Counted from the first letter of the stretch, positions 17,180 through 26,184 are shown. The stretch: 64,000 nucleotides of DNA from JBGTBD01 sp041749475 (GCA_041749475.1 JBGTBD010000027.1:1-64000); one strand, 5' to 3'. Made by a program: numbers and translations. Notes: generated from the sequence alone by a model not told the origin.

Positions 17180-18097
17180 CTAAATCCGGCGATTTCGGCC
17201 CAAAATCAACATCCCGTGATGCAGTAAGCCGTAAAACGCGATGATGACCGTCATCCACGGGAAGAAAAGCAGCATGGCGTAAAAGCCGAAATGCCACCCT
17301 TGCGGGTTCTTCCAGCGACCGATGAGGGCGTGCAGCAGCGCGATGCCGTAGAGCAGATAGCCCAGCATCAGGAAGGTCGCCGCCGTCCAGACGATGAATT
17401 GCGCCGTGCCTGACATGGTGACACCCGCCCCCCACAGTACGGCGATCCCGATAGGATAAAGCGGCGGCAGGGCGAATGCGTCGATACGCAGGCTGTGCCG
17501 AAGCACAGGCCGATAAGTTTCAGTGACGAAATGGGCCATCCACGCCGTCCCATAAAGCATCAGGCTCCAGAACCAGCCGATGAGACCGAACAGGATAAAC
17601 GGCGCGGAACGGGCCATTGTCTCCATCTGGAGCTGAATTTGCGGATCGAACAGGCCGTTCGCCGCCTTCACGTCCTTCACGAACAACTCTTGCAGCGGCG
17701 TCCCGCGGGACTGGGCAATCCAGGTCAGTACCATGAAGAAGAGGATTTCATAGACGATGACACGCACCATCACCCGGCCCATCGGCAGATACCCTACGCC
17801 CTGCCCGGGCGTCACCGCAAAGGAAAGAGTGGAATGAATGATGATAAGCGCCGGGATGCCTTGCAGCAGTAGCATCAGCAGCGCGGGGGAGGGGTTGAAC
17901 AGGATGGCCATCAGCCCGATGCCGATCAACGTGCTGATGAGCGCCGCCGTACTCCCGAAACGGAACCCGCACCAGAATATGGGGATGAGAGGAACAAAAC
18001 CTGTCAATATACCGACGAGTAAGCCGGAACCAGTCACGGTATAAAGGATACCGGACAGCACACCGCAGATAATAATTTCAAGTGGGATACGCCGCAT
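17180..18097 (-). CDS. DUF2232 polytopic membrane protein
   Basis: About 305 residues with some eight hydrophobic segments (LEIIICGVLSGILYTVTGSG, ALISTLIGIGLMAILF, FILFGLIGWFWSLMLYG and others). It belongs by position and pattern to the YybS/DUF2232 group, which in alphaproteobacteria is placed between rpsR and rplI. The function is unknown; the arrangement with ribosomal genes does not prove a link to translation. ATG 18097 is preferred because GGAGGAG lies immediately upstream; the frame extends to 18127. Confidence 0.8.
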   Translation of the reverse strand: MRRIPLEIIICGVLSGILYTVTGSGLLVGILTGFVPLIPIFWCGFRFGSTAALISTLIGIGLMAILFNPSPALLMLLLQGIPALIIIHSTLSFAVTPGQGVGYLPMGRVMVRVIVYEILFFMVLTWIAQSRGTPLQELFVKDVKAANGLFDPQIQLQMETMARSAPFILFGLIGWFWSLMLYGTAWMAHFVTETYRPVLRHSLRIDAFALPPLYPIGIAVLWGAGVTMSGTAQFIVWTAATFLMLGYLLYGIALLHALIGRWKNPQGWHFGFYAMLLFFPWMTVIIAFYGLLHHGMLILGRNRRI

Positions 18098-18151
18098 TAC
18101 TCCTCCGACCACAGCGGGTGAGGACACATGCGCGGACGCGCCATGTCTCGC

Positions 18152-18409
18152 TTATTGCTTGACGAAAGGAAGCAGCGCGAGGTTACGCGCGCGTTTCACG
18201 GCAACGGCCAGCTTGCGCTGTTTGCCAGCGGAAACAGACGTGATGCGTGAAGGAAGCATCTTGCCGCGCTCGGAAACGAAGCGGGACAGCAGACGGATGT
18301 CTTTATAATCGATCTTCGGCGCGTTGGGGCCGGAAAGCGGGCAGGTCTTGCGGCGCTTGAAGAATACTTTTTTGCCAAGGGAACCTTGTGCGGGGGACGG
18401 ACGTGCCAT
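18152..18409 (-). CDS. rpsR: 30S ribosomal protein S18
   Basis: 85 residues. Conserved core KIDYKDIRLLSRFVSERGKM and the C-terminal AVKRARNLALLPFV are clear. N-terminal FFKRRKTCPLSG holds the Cys seen in many bacterial S18 proteins. It binds S6, whose gene lies 23 bp upstream, in the small-subunit platform. Confidence 0.98.
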   Translation of the reverse strand: MARPSPAQGSLGKKVFFKRRKTCPLSGPNAPKIDYKDIRLLSRFVSERGKMLPSRITSVSAGKQRKLAVAVKRARNLALLPFVKQ

Positions 18410-18432
18410 GTTCTATAATCTCCTGGATAGCC

Positions 18433-18783
18433 TTATGCAGCTTCGTAATCGCCGTCGTCGCGATCACTGTTGAGGATAGCGGAAGGCTTGGTTTCGATCG
18501 CATCGACGCGCACCGTCAGGTTACGCACGATGTTCTCATTGATGCCGAGAATACGGTTCAGTTCTTTCACCGCATCTGCAGGCGCATCGATACCGAGCAG
18601 GACATAATGGCCCTTGTTGGTTTTCTTGATGCGGTATGCGAGGCTACGCAGACCCCAATACTCATTTTTCACGATCTTGCCGCCGTTCTGTTCGATCAGC
18701 GCGGTGAATTCGTCGGTGAGCTTGGTGATATCGGACTTCGTCAAATCGGGACGGGTCACGAATACGGTTTCATAAAACGCCAT
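18433..18783 (-). CDS. rpsF: 30S ribosomal protein S6
   Basis: 116 residues. MAFYETVFVTRPDLT, GGKIVKNEYWGLRSLAYRI and KGHYVLLGIDAP are diagnostic of S6. The open frame continues to 18876, but ATG 18783 gives the conserved N-terminus with a purine-rich site (ACAGG) upstream. The acidic/polar tail (AILNSDRDDGDYEAA) is short. First gene of the rpsF-rpsR-DUF2232-rplI operon. In other bacteria S6-S18 binds its own mRNA leader; no such structure was established here. Confidence 0.97.
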   Translation of the reverse strand: MAFYETVFVTRPDLTKSDITKLTDEFTALIEQNGGKIVKNEYWGLRSLAYRIKKTNKGHYVLLGIDAPADAVKELNRILGINENIVRNLTVRVDAIETKPSAILNSDRDDGDYEAA

Positions 18784-18817
18784 ATTATTTTTACCTGTAA
18801 GTTTTAAAGAGTCCCGT

Positions 18818-18845
18818 AAAATACCGATATTCCTTGCAAAGGCAA
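18818..18845 (-). promoter_or_regulatory. Candidate promoter of the rpsF operon
   Basis: On the minus strand TTGCCT (18845-18840) is followed after 16 bp by TATTTT (18823-18818), about 35 bp before the rpsF start. Both boxes match the consensus in four of six bases. Confidence 0.4.
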
Positions 18846-19081
18846 GCGGTTTTTTCACTCTCTTCATTACGCACAATCGCCCGATTTATAACGAAAACCC
18901 CTTCGTTGGGCAAAGTGCGTCCTAAAAAGATATACAGCTTCACGAAGGCGGAAGCGCCCTCTTTCACCATCCTTGGGTACGCCTAAAGTGTACTACTTGT
19001 ATATTGTAGAGATAACTCCCAAATCGCCAATACCCAATGGATTTCATCTTTTCTTAAGAAGAATGTCCGATAATCATCAGG

Positions 19082-19915
19082 ATGAAAAAGAACGGGTTTA
19101 CTTTGATTGAGCTATCGGTGGTGCTGGTCATCATTGGCTTGCTTATCGGTGGAACCCTTTCTGCTCGTCATCTTCTAAAGCAAGCTGAATTGCGGACGAC
19201 GATGGACGAGATTAACGCTTATGATGCTGCCATTTCTACCTTCAAAGACAAATATAATGCTTTCCCCGGTGATTTTAATACAGCCACCATCATATGGGGG
19301 AGGGCAGATGGAGGAGCGGATGTAACGCAGAATTGTACCAGCCCGGATACCGACACTGATTCCGCGAACATTAAAGCGACCTGCAATGGAAATGGGAATG
19401 GTCGCATTGCAACCGGGGGAACTGTAGCAGCCAATACGGAAGTATATCGCTTATGGCAACACCTCTCGAATGCAGAGTTGATTACGGGAAAATACAGCGG
19501 AGTGGGCGGCGCAATCGGAAGCGGAGGCTTCTGGCGCATCGCCACGGTGGGCGTTAACATTCCGGGCTCGTTACTTTCCGGAGGAGGGGGTGGGTATTAT
19601 GTTACTACAAGCGCACCTTCTACCGCCTGCTCGGCCCCCCTATGGACTGGCCCCTACATAGATGACATGTTCACAGCGATTCGTGCAGGTGAGCAAAGCT
19701 CGACCGGCGGCTTACCTTGGGCTGGATTGGCCTCAGGAGAAGACATGTGGAAGCTGGATTCCAAATTCGATGATGGAAAACCAGGAACAGGGCGCTTCAG
19801 AGTCAATTGTCCGCAGCCAAATTGCATCGTGGGAACCGATACGCTTACATCAGAATATATTCGTGGCGATGAAAGAAGGACGTGCCGCCTAGCGGCGCTC
19901 TTGTCGAGCGAATAG
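19082..19915 (+). CDS. Pseudopilin-like protein with type IV prepilin N-terminus
   Basis: 277 residues. The N-terminus MKKNG-FTLIELSVVLVIIG is a type IV prepilin/pseudopilin signal: cleavage after Gly5, methylated Phe6, Glu at mature position 5, then a hydrophobic helix. The following AYDAAISTFKDKYNAFPGDF is a pattern seen in pseudopilin-like proteins of type II secretion or type IV pili. The rest is a Gly/Ser/Thr-rich globular head with several cysteines. No prepilin peptidase, ATPase or secretin gene is near, so it would rely on machinery encoded elsewhere. It precedes two secreted-protein genes on the same strand and interrupts the rpsF/fabD neighbourhood. The substrate or pilus is unknown. 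Confidence 0.82.
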   Translation: MKKNGFTLIELSVVLVIIGLLIGGTLSARHLLKQAELRTTMDEINAYDAAISTFKDKYNAFPGDFNTATIIWGRADGGADVTQNCTSPDTDTDSANIKATCNGNGNGRIATGGTVAANTEVYRLWQHLSNAELITGKYSGVGGAIGSGGFWRIATVGVNIPGSLLSGGGGGYYVTTSAPSTACSAPLWTGPYIDDMFTAIRAGEQSSTGGLPWAGLASGEDMWKLDSKFDDGKPGTGRFRVNCPQPNCIVGTDTLTSEYIRGDERRTCRLAALLSSE

Positions 19916-20044
19916 TCAAGACCGCTCTATAGCACTAATTGTATTAATCTATATTATGAATTGTCATACGGTCTTAGTAAATTACTTCATTTACAAAGCA
20001 TAATTATTAATTTATACTAAATGATATAAATGATGAGGAGTGCT

Positions 20045-21985
20045 ATGATGCGCGCAGTGAAGCTGGCTTTTCTATTGATGGTCATGGGGGCGGTATTCAT
20101 CCCCGGCGTGGAAGCAGCCACTGGGCCGATACGCGATCAGACGAATCCCGGCACGCATCAGACGAGTTATGAGGTCGAGCGCACAGCGGACGGCGGGTAT
20201 GTGGTGACCCAGAAACCCGGGTTCCGCCGCATCTTCGTCAAGGTGAAGGGCGTTCTCCATTCGCTGTATCTTACGAAATCTGGACGTTTTGCGCTGAGTG
20301 ACCCACATCCTTCAGAGGCTTACAGAGAGGCTAATGAACGCATACTGGGAGACCGTCTTATTGAGACGGACGACTTGTCCAAACTACACATCACCTTTGT
20401 TGGGACGGACGGCAAGCGTTATGATTTGAATCCTGGGGACGACTATTTCAACCCAGTCCCCCAAAGCGGTGGAACGCCAGTAGTAGTGGATAACCTTCCT
20501 CAACCCGGCGGCATTGGCTCAACCAGCAGCAGCGGGAATGGATCGGTGCCGCTTTGCCAATTGGTTGGAACCTGTCCCGGTGGATCGGGCAATACCCCCC
20601 CTATCGCGGGAGGGAATAATCCTCCCTCAGGTGGCGGTGGAGGTGGCACACCTGGAGGTCCACCTGGCTCTGGCTCCTCGTCTTCAAGTGGTGGAAATTT
20701 CCCAATCTTGCCACCTCCCACCAATACGGCGTGCCGTACCGGTAATATTGAACGCCCCATTCTGGGCGGATCGGGATGGGCATCTCCTTCGGGCAAGAAA
20801 ATCTACGTTTCTCCGAATGGTAGCGGTACGGGCGCAAGTCAAAGCACCCCCACCAAATTTGCAAACGCATTGCAAACGGCGGGGGCGGGCGACGCGATTG
20901 TGGCACTGCCCGGAACATATCCCGGTATGAATATCACCCGGGGAGGAACGCCGGATAAGCCTCTCTTCATCATGGCCGCGACCCCTGCTGTAAAAGTAAC
21001 CCCCACGGGCATGGCCCTTGCGTCGGAAAGCCTCCGCGTGAAATTCTCAAGCGTGATTACCGTGCTTGCAAGCAACGTAGTCTTGGATGGATTGACCTTC
21101 GCGACGCCAGGGGGAAGCGGTCTTTATTTCAACAAACCAAGCGGCAGCAGCAAGAAGATTATATTGACCGGCGGCTTGGTGCGTAACAGCGTATTCTATG
21201 AACAGCGTTATTCAGCACAAATTTATAATCGGTATGCCAAAGTCGCATTTTACGGTAATTATTTTTATCGTAACGCCACCAAACGTCCAGGAGCTAATCC
21301 AGGTGGGTATGGTATAGCAGTATTCCAATCTGATCCTCAGGAAAGCAATCTGCGAGGGCCATTCGATTTCCAAGGGAACTGGTTTGAAGGCGCATATAAC
21401 CATGCGCTTTCCTTCAAGAAATATGTATATAATGCCACTATTGCCAACAACGTGTTCCGTTGCGGCGGCAAATGTCTTGATATTGGGCAATCCCCCGATG
21501 GAAACTTCCAGAGGGATAATACCGGCGGCGATGTTCAGATTGTAAGAAACTGTTTTGATTTCGCTTACGGTGCTCCAGGTGGCGTGAATGCGGCGATGAA
21601 GATTGACAACCAGACGCATGTCACGGTGGCCAACAACCAATTCTATGGATTCCCTAAGAACATCTGGGTAGGCTATATTCGCCCCGGTGGGGACCCGGAA
21701 AGACAGACCTTCTTCCTTGGTCAGTTTGGCCCGATATATCCGAAAAGCATTAGCATTCTAAACAACTTCTTCCGAGGCGGTTCTATCGTTGTGGAAGGCA
21801 GGGGCTCTCCCCGTGGCATGCAAACAGCAACAATCAGTGGCAACCGCGGCACAGTCTCACAATGCGCGGTGTTACCGAGCGACGCACCTGACTGGAACTG
21901 GGGCAATGCAACCTTTGATAAGAATTTCAACAGGGAAAAACCACGCCTTACTGCATCCGATAACAGTTTTGCGTGCAAACCCTAA
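20045..21985 (+). CDS. Secreted right-handed beta-helix protein with duplicated N-terminal module
   Basis: About 646 residues. Signal peptide (MMRAVKLAFLLMVMGAVFIPGVEA), then a module of about 115 residues (TGPIRDQTNPGTHQTSYEVE ... DLNPGDDYFNP), a Gly/Pro/Ser linker (about 145-235), and a C-terminal domain starting IYVSPNGSGTGASQSTPTKF and GDAIVALPGTYPGM. This opening, plus repeated N-N-x-F/N-x-F turns (ANNVF, ANNQF, LNNFF), is typical of parallel beta-helix proteins such as polysaccharide lyases and epimerases. Substrate unknown. ATG 20045 is chosen because GAGGAG at 20035-20040 precedes it; the frame begins at 20030. The next gene carries a nearly identical first module. Confidence 0.8.
   Translation: MMRAVKLAFLLMVMGAVFIPGVEAATGPIRDQTNPGTHQTSYEVERTADGGYVVTQKPGFRRIFVKVKGVLHSLYLTKSGRFALSDPHPSEAYREANERILGDRLIETDDLSKLHITFVGTDGKRYDLNPGDDYFNPVPQSGGTPVVVDNLPQPGGIGSTSSSGNGSVPLCQLVGTCPGGSGNTPPIAGGNNPPSGGGGGGTPGGPPGSGSSSSSGGNFPILPPPTNTACRTGNIERPILGGSGWASPSGKKIYVSPNGSGTGASQSTPTKFANALQTAGAGDAIVALPGTYPGMNITRGGTPDKPLFIMAATPAVKVTPTGMALASESLRVKFSSVITVLASNVVLDGLTFATPGGSGLYFNKPSGSSKKIILTGGLVRNSVFYEQRYSAQIYNRYAKVAFYGNYFYRNATKRPGANPGGYGIAVFQSDPQESNLRGPFDFQGNWFEGAYNHALSFKKYVYNATIANNVFRCGGKCLDIGQSPDGNFQRDNTGGDVQIVRNCFDFAYGAPGGVNAAMKIDNQTHVTVANNQFYGFPKNIWVGYIRPGGDPERQTFFLGQFGPIYPKSISILNNFFRGGSIVVEGRGSPRGMQTATISGNRGTVSQCAVLPSDAPDWNWGNATFDKNFNREKPRLTASDNSFACKP
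20092..20574 (+). repeat. Duplicated module, copy A
   Basis: This 483 bp segment encodes the end of the signal peptide, the N-terminal module and the LPQPGGIGSTSSSGNGSVPL linker start. It matches 22084-22542 closely at DNA level, with a 24 bp insertion here coding for eight extra residues (PQSGGTPV) before VVDNLPQPGG. Outside this span the two genes are unrelated. Confidence 0.88.
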
Positions 21986-22039
21986 AGGTAGAGAATAAAG
22001 TTTTATAAAAACAAAATAAGTTCACTCAAGGATTTAAAA

Positions 22040-23839
22040 ATGCGTACATTTAGATCGGCCTTTCTCTCCATTATCATTTGTATGGTGTTCATCCCCGGCG
22101 TGGAAGCAGCCACTGGGCCGGTGCGGGATCAGGTGAAACCCGGCACGCATCAGACGAGTTATGAGGTCGAACGCAAAGCGGACGGCGGGTATGTGGTGAC
22201 CCAGAAACCCGGGTTCCGCCGCATCTTCGTCAAGGTGAAGGGCGTTCTCCATTCGCTATATCTTACGAAATCCGGACGTTTTGTCCTGAGTGATCCCCAT
22301 CCTTCTGAGGCTTACAGAAAGGCCAATGAAAGGATATTGGGAGACCGTCTTATCGAGACGGACGATTTGTCGAAACTGCGCATCACCTTTGTCGGGACGG
22401 ACGGTAAGCGTTACGATTTGAATCCGGGGGATGACTATTTCAACCCCGTAGTGGTGGAGAACCTTCCTCAACCCGGCGGCATTGGCTCAACCAGCAGCAG
22501 CGGGAACGGATCGGTGCCACTTTGCAAACTCACCGGAACCTGCGGCACATCATCCTCCAGCAGTTCGACGTCCTCCAGCAGCTCCACCTCATCTTCATCT
22601 TCGGGATCGTCGTCAAGCTCTTCCAGTTCTACGTCTTCCTCCAGTTCATCTTCCACCTCTTCGTCCGGCGGTACTGTGGGCGACAAATGGTGGAAAGTCG
22701 GCTGGGTGAACGGCAAATCGCCTTATACCCATCAGAATTTCAATATTGGCTGGGCATTTTATAACTACGATTCCGGTTCCGGCTCACCCCAGAAATATAT
22801 CGATTACATGGGTGGCGTTGATTATATGGGCGGCGGCGTTGTGCAAGCCTGGTCGGCAACCGGAAGCTGGGACAAAATTATCGGCGGCCCGCTAAGCGCC
22901 GGACCCAATCAGATTGCCAAGAAAACACAGCTTGATTTTGCCGGCAGCCCGCAAACACGGTACTGGTGGAAGAGCGGCAATATGTATCCTAACACCTGGC
23001 TGGGTATCTATATGGTAACGGCTCCTTCAGGAAGAAGCCCGGGAATCTCCGATGAAGTGTTCTATAACAACTGGAAAGCCATCGTTGAAGGCCGTCACGA
23101 CGCGGATTACGTGATGATGGGCCGCCGCCTGCGCTGGTTCATCGAGACCCAAAGTCTTTATGGCAACCGCCGGGCGCAACCGAACCAAATTATCCTGCGT
23201 CCGAACTGGGAATTCACGCAGGATACCAGCCTCGGTGTCGATTTCATCGAATATCTGATCGAGAAAAAAGGTATGAGTTTCCCGCAGGCCGCCAAATTCT
23301 ATGCGGATGGCATGTGGCATTTCGCACAGAATATACGTGTCGGTTATAATCAGGATTTCGCCCGCAAGGTCCGCCTGAGAATTGCATTTGCTCCGGCACA
23401 AAGCGAGAAGTATGGCTCGATGGATGAGTATCTCAAGCATCATCCCGACACCTATGACATGATCGACCTGATGTACCATCCCTCCAAAGACAAAGCCCGG
23501 ACCAAAGAGGTTGCTTATGACAATCTGTATAGTGTCAATTCCAAACGCCATACATTTGCAGAAGCCATCCCCTTGGCGCGTCGGTATGGACTGGCCATCG
23601 GCTCTCTTGAATGGTCACCAACGCGCGAGGATAGGTATTATGTAACTCCCAACCAGGGACTCTATGAGTATTCCATCAAAATATTCCATGAAATGCTGGA
23701 AGCCAACAAGGACATCGTCGCCTTCACCGGATCACACCATGTAAGTTTCGTAACGGAAGGGGATAAAGCAGGTTCGCCTTATGCCTCTGACTGGCAGAGC
23801 GTGGTGCGGACGCACAAGCAATATTTCGGAAAGAAGTAA
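22040..23839 (+). CDS. Secreted glycoside-hydrolase-like protein (GH26/clan A-like) with duplicated N-terminal module
   Basis: 599 residues. Signal peptide (about 1-24, ending IPGVEA), the same module of about 115 residues as the gene before it, a pure Ser/Thr linker (about 175-215), then a domain of about 380 residues. ILRPNWEF puts a Glu (E391) at a strand end after RP, like the acid/base of GH26 mannanases; SLEWSPT holds a second Glu (E524) where the nucleophile would be, and DLMYHP fits a barrel strand between. A clan-A barrel hydrolase is therefore inferred, not proven. The gene starts 54 bp after the beta-helix gene and probably shares its transcript. Likely acts outside the cell on a polysaccharide. 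Confidence 0.72.
   Translation: MRTFRSAFLSIIICMVFIPGVEAATGPVRDQVKPGTHQTSYEVERKADGGYVVTQKPGFRRIFVKVKGVLHSLYLTKSGRFVLSDPHPSEAYRKANERILGDRLIETDDLSKLRITFVGTDGKRYDLNPGDDYFNPVVVENLPQPGGIGSTSSSGNGSVPLCKLTGTCGTSSSSSSTSSSSSTSSSSSGSSSSSSSSTSSSSSSSTSSSGGTVGDKWWKVGWVNGKSPYTHQNFNIGWAFYNYDSGSGSPQKYIDYMGGVDYMGGGVVQAWSATGSWDKIIGGPLSAGPNQIAKKTQLDFAGSPQTRYWWKSGNMYPNTWLGIYMVTAPSGRSPGISDEVFYNNWKAIVEGRHDADYVMMGRRLRWFIETQSLYGNRRAQPNQIILRPNWEFTQDTSLGVDFIEYLIEKKGMSFPQAAKFYADGMWHFAQNIRVGYNQDFARKVRLRIAFAPAQSEKYGSMDEYLKHHPDTYDMIDLMYHPSKDKARTKEVAYDNLYSVNSKRHTFAEAIPLARRYGLAIGSLEWSPTREDRYYVTPNQGLYEYSIKIFHEMLEANKDIVAFTGSHHVSFVTEGDKAGSPYASDWQSVVRTHKQYFGKK
22084..22542 (+). repeat. Duplicated module, copy B
   Basis: 459 bp counterpart of 20092-20574. 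Differences are scattered single substitutions (for example RT to RK, RFAL to RFVL, KLHIT to KLRIT) plus the lack of eight codons. The sharp edges point to recent duplication or gene conversion of this module only. Confidence 0.88.
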
Positions 23840-24006
23840 ACCAGTCTTTCCAATAAACCCGCTGTGTTACGGCACTATATAACGGCATGCCACCTCCTGT
23901 GGATGCATAACTCACATGAATTTTTCCTATAGGCTTGACCATGGGGCGCAACGCGGTTATGCGCTTATTATCCACTTTTTCCATCCGCCACTGTAAGGAC
24001 CCCCGC

Positions 24007-24948
24007 ATGAAACTCGCCTGTATCTTCCCCGGACAAGGGTCGCAAACCGTCGGCATGGGCAAGGCCCTGTACGACCATTTCGCCTCCGCCCGCGAGGTAT
24101 TTCAGGAAATCGACGATGTCCTGAGCCAGAAACTCTCCAAACTGATGTTCGAAGGCCCGGAATCCGACCTGACCCTGACCGAGAACGCCCAGCCCGCCAT
24201 CATGGCCGTTTCCCTCGCCGCCACCCGCGTGCTGGAGAAAGAGGCCGGGTTCATCATCGCCGATAAAGCGACCTTCGTTGCCGGGCATTCCTTAGGCGAA
24301 TATTCCGCTCTCGCCGCCGCCGGCGCGTGTTCCGTCGCTGAAACGGCACGCTTATTACGCATCCGCGGCAACGCTATGCAGAAAGCCGCCCCTGCCGGGA
24401 CGGGCGCGATGGCCGCCCTTCTCGGCTTGGAGATGGCGCAAGTCGAGGCCATCGTCAAAGAAGCCTCCGCGCACGGCGTCTGCGACATCGCCAATGATAA
24501 CTCCCCCGGCCAATTGGTCATCAGCGGCACGAAAGAAGCCGTCGAAGCCGCCATGGAACTCGCCAAGGCACAAGGTTGCAAACGCGCTCTATTACTAAAT
24601 GTCAGCGCACCTTTCCATTCGTCGCTGATGCAACCCGCAGCTGACGCCATGAAGGAAGCTCTCGCCACCGCTGCCCTGCATGCCCCAGCCGTGCCCGTCA
24701 TCGACAACATCACCGTCCAGCCCGTCACCGACCCCGCCATCATCCGCGACCTGCTGGTGAAACAGGTCACAGGCCGCGTCCGCTGGACGGAAACCATCCA
24801 CTATATGAAAGCCCAGGGCATCGACACCCTGATAGAAATCGGCGAAGGCAAAGTCCTCTCCGGCCTCGCCAAGCGTATCGAGAAAAATCTTGTTACCTAC
24901 AATATCAATGGGCCTGAGGATATCGAGACGCTGGTGAAGGCGGCGTAA
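24007..24948 (+). CDS. fabD: Malonyl-CoA:ACP transacylase
   Basis: 313 residues. Loads malonyl groups onto acyl carrier protein for fatty acid elongation. MKLACIFPGQGSQTVGMGKAL at the N-terminus, catalytic Ser in GHSLGEYSA, Arg and His (SAPFHSSLM) and GEGKVLSGL near the end are all present. ATG 24007 gives the conserved start; the frame extends to 23935. First gene of fabD-fabG-acpP-fabF-mltG, although a palindromic repeat separates it from fabG. Confidence 0.97.
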   Translation: MKLACIFPGQGSQTVGMGKALYDHFASAREVFQEIDDVLSQKLSKLMFEGPESDLTLTENAQPAIMAVSLAATRVLEKEAGFIIADKATFVAGHSLGEYSALAAAGACSVAETARLLRIRGNAMQKAAPAGTGAMAALLGLEMAQVEAIVKEASAHGVCDIANDNSPGQLVISGTKEAVEAAMELAKAQGCKRALLLNVSAPFHSSLMQPAADAMKEALATAALHAPAVPVIDNITVQPVTDPAIIRDLLVKQVTGRVRWTETIHYMKAQGIDTLIEIGEGKVLSGLAKRIEKNLVTYNINGPEDIETLVKAA

Positions 24949-24954
24949 CCATTT

Positions 24955-25044
24955 CGTCATTCCCCGAATTTCGCATCGCGAAATTATAGGGGAATCCAGT
25001 CTGGATCGCCCTATAATTCGCTTGCGCGAATTCGGGCGATGACG
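24955..25044. repeat. Palindromic intergenic repeat between fabD and fabG
   Basis: A 90 bp imperfect palindrome: CGTCAT at 24955-24960 faces ATGACG at 25039-25044, with inner arms CCCGAATTTCGC and GCGCGAATTCGGG. It shares GTCATT-like ends with the repeats at 16438 and 34514 but has a different interior. It may fold in the transcript and influence fabG expression. Confidence 0.8.
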
Positions 25045-25073
25045 GAAAAAATACCAAACTAAGGAGTAATGAC

Positions 25074-25811
25074 ATGTTCCACTTAAAAGACAAAACCGCC
25101 CTCGTAACCGGTGCTACCGGGGGGATCGGCGAAGCTATCGCCCGCGCGTTGCAAGCCGCAGGCGCACTCGTCGCAATCTCCGGCACGCGTCAGGAAAAGC
25201 TGGATGCGTTAGCCGCCGCTATGGGCGGTGAAACGCTCGCCCTGCCCTGCAACCTGTCCGACAGCGCTGCGGTCGAAAAACTCATTCCGGATGTAGAAGC
25301 CGCGCTCGGTAAGGTGGATATCCTCGTCTGTAACGCGGGCGTCACCAAGGACGGGCTGGCGATGCGGATGAAGGACGAGGACTGGGAACAGGTCATCAAT
25401 ATCAACCTCACCTCCACCTTTAAACTGAACCGCGCAGCCACCAAGGCGATGATGAAACGCAAATATGGCCGCATTATCAATATCTCCTCCATCGTCGGCG
25501 TGATGGGCAATCCCGGTCAGGCGAATTATTGTGCCTCGAAAGCGGGGATGATCGGCATGTCAAAATCCTTGGCCGCTGAAGTCGCCAGCCGCAACATCAC
25601 CGTCAACTGCATCGCCCCCGGCTTCATCGCCACCCCGATGACGGATGTGCTGAACGACGCGCAGAAGGAACGTATTTCCGGCAATATCCCGATGGGGAAA
25701 TTAGGCGCTCCGGAGGACATCGCCGCCGCCGCACTGTTCCTTTCGAGTGACGAAGCGGGCTATATCACAGGCCAGACAATCCATATTAATGGTGGTCTCT
25801 TAATGGTTTAG
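25074..25811 (+). CDS. fabG: 3-oxoacyl-ACP reductase
   Basis: 245 residues. NADPH-dependent reduction of 3-oxoacyl-ACP in fatty acid elongation. SDR motifs TGATGGIGEAIA, NAG, NISSIVG and the catalytic pair in YCASKAGM; VNCIAPGFIATPMT and the C-terminus GQTIHINGGLLMV are characteristic of FabG. Strong AAGGAG upstream of ATG 25074. Position between fabD and acpP confirms the assignment over other SDRs. Confidence 0.97.
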   Translation: MFHLKDKTALVTGATGGIGEAIARALQAAGALVAISGTRQEKLDALAAAMGGETLALPCNLSDSAAVEKLIPDVEAALGKVDILVCNAGVTKDGLAMRMKDEDWEQVININLTSTFKLNRAATKAMMKRKYGRIINISSIVGVMGNPGQANYCASKAGMIGMSKSLAAEVASRNITVNCIAPGFIATPMTDVLNDAQKERISGNIPMGKLGAPEDIAAAALFLSSDEAGYITGQTIHINGGLLMV

Positions 25812-25830
25812 CGGACATTGGAAGAAATAT

Positions 25831-25859
25831 TTGACAAAACGCACGTTACTGGCACATTG
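25831..25859 (+). promoter_or_regulatory. Candidate promoter of acpP
   Basis: A perfect TTGACA (25831-25836) lies in the fabG-acpP gap; the -10 region 17 bp on is poor (ACATTG). A separate promoter would suit the high demand for acyl carrier protein. The leader that follows contains a CCCCAC/GTGGGG hairpin near 25862. Confidence 0.35.
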
Positions 25860-25944
25860 TGCCCCACGATGCGTGGGGGGTAAACCACCCGCAGATGAGA
25901 ATATCTAGCGTTGAGCACCAACGAAAACAACAAGGAGTATGGGT

Positions 25945-26184
25945 ATGAGTGATATCGAAGATCGCGTTAAAAAAATCGTCGTCGAACATCTGGGCGTAGA
26001 AGCGGACAAAGTCACCGCCAACGCAAGCTTCATCGATGATTTGGGCGCTGACAGTCTCGATACGGTCGAACTGGTCATGGCATTTGAAGAAGAATTCTCG
26101 GTGGAAATCCCCGATGATGCAGCAGAAAAAATCCTGACCGTTCAGGACGCTATCAACTTCATCAAAGAACACGCAATGGCGTAA
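25945..26184 (+). CDS. acpP: Acyl carrier protein
   Basis: 79 residues. Carries growing acyl chains on a phosphopantetheine arm attached to the Ser of GADSLDTVEL. The sequence MSDIEDRVKKIVVEHLGV, strongly acidic helices and the ending INFIKEHAMA are standard. ATG 25945 is preferred over 25939 because AAGGAG at 25932-25937 gives 7 nt spacing. Confidence 0.98.
   Translation: MSDIEDRVKKIVVEHLGVEADKVTANASFIDDLGADSLDTVELVMAFEEEFSVEIPDDAAEKILTVQDAINFIKEHAMA

Noticed and set aside
19840..19915. Possible frameshift at the end of the pseudopilin-like gene
   Set aside because: The odd tail (DERRTCRLAALLSSE) still keeps a Cys near the end as in related proteins, and no other frame continues a recognisable sequence.
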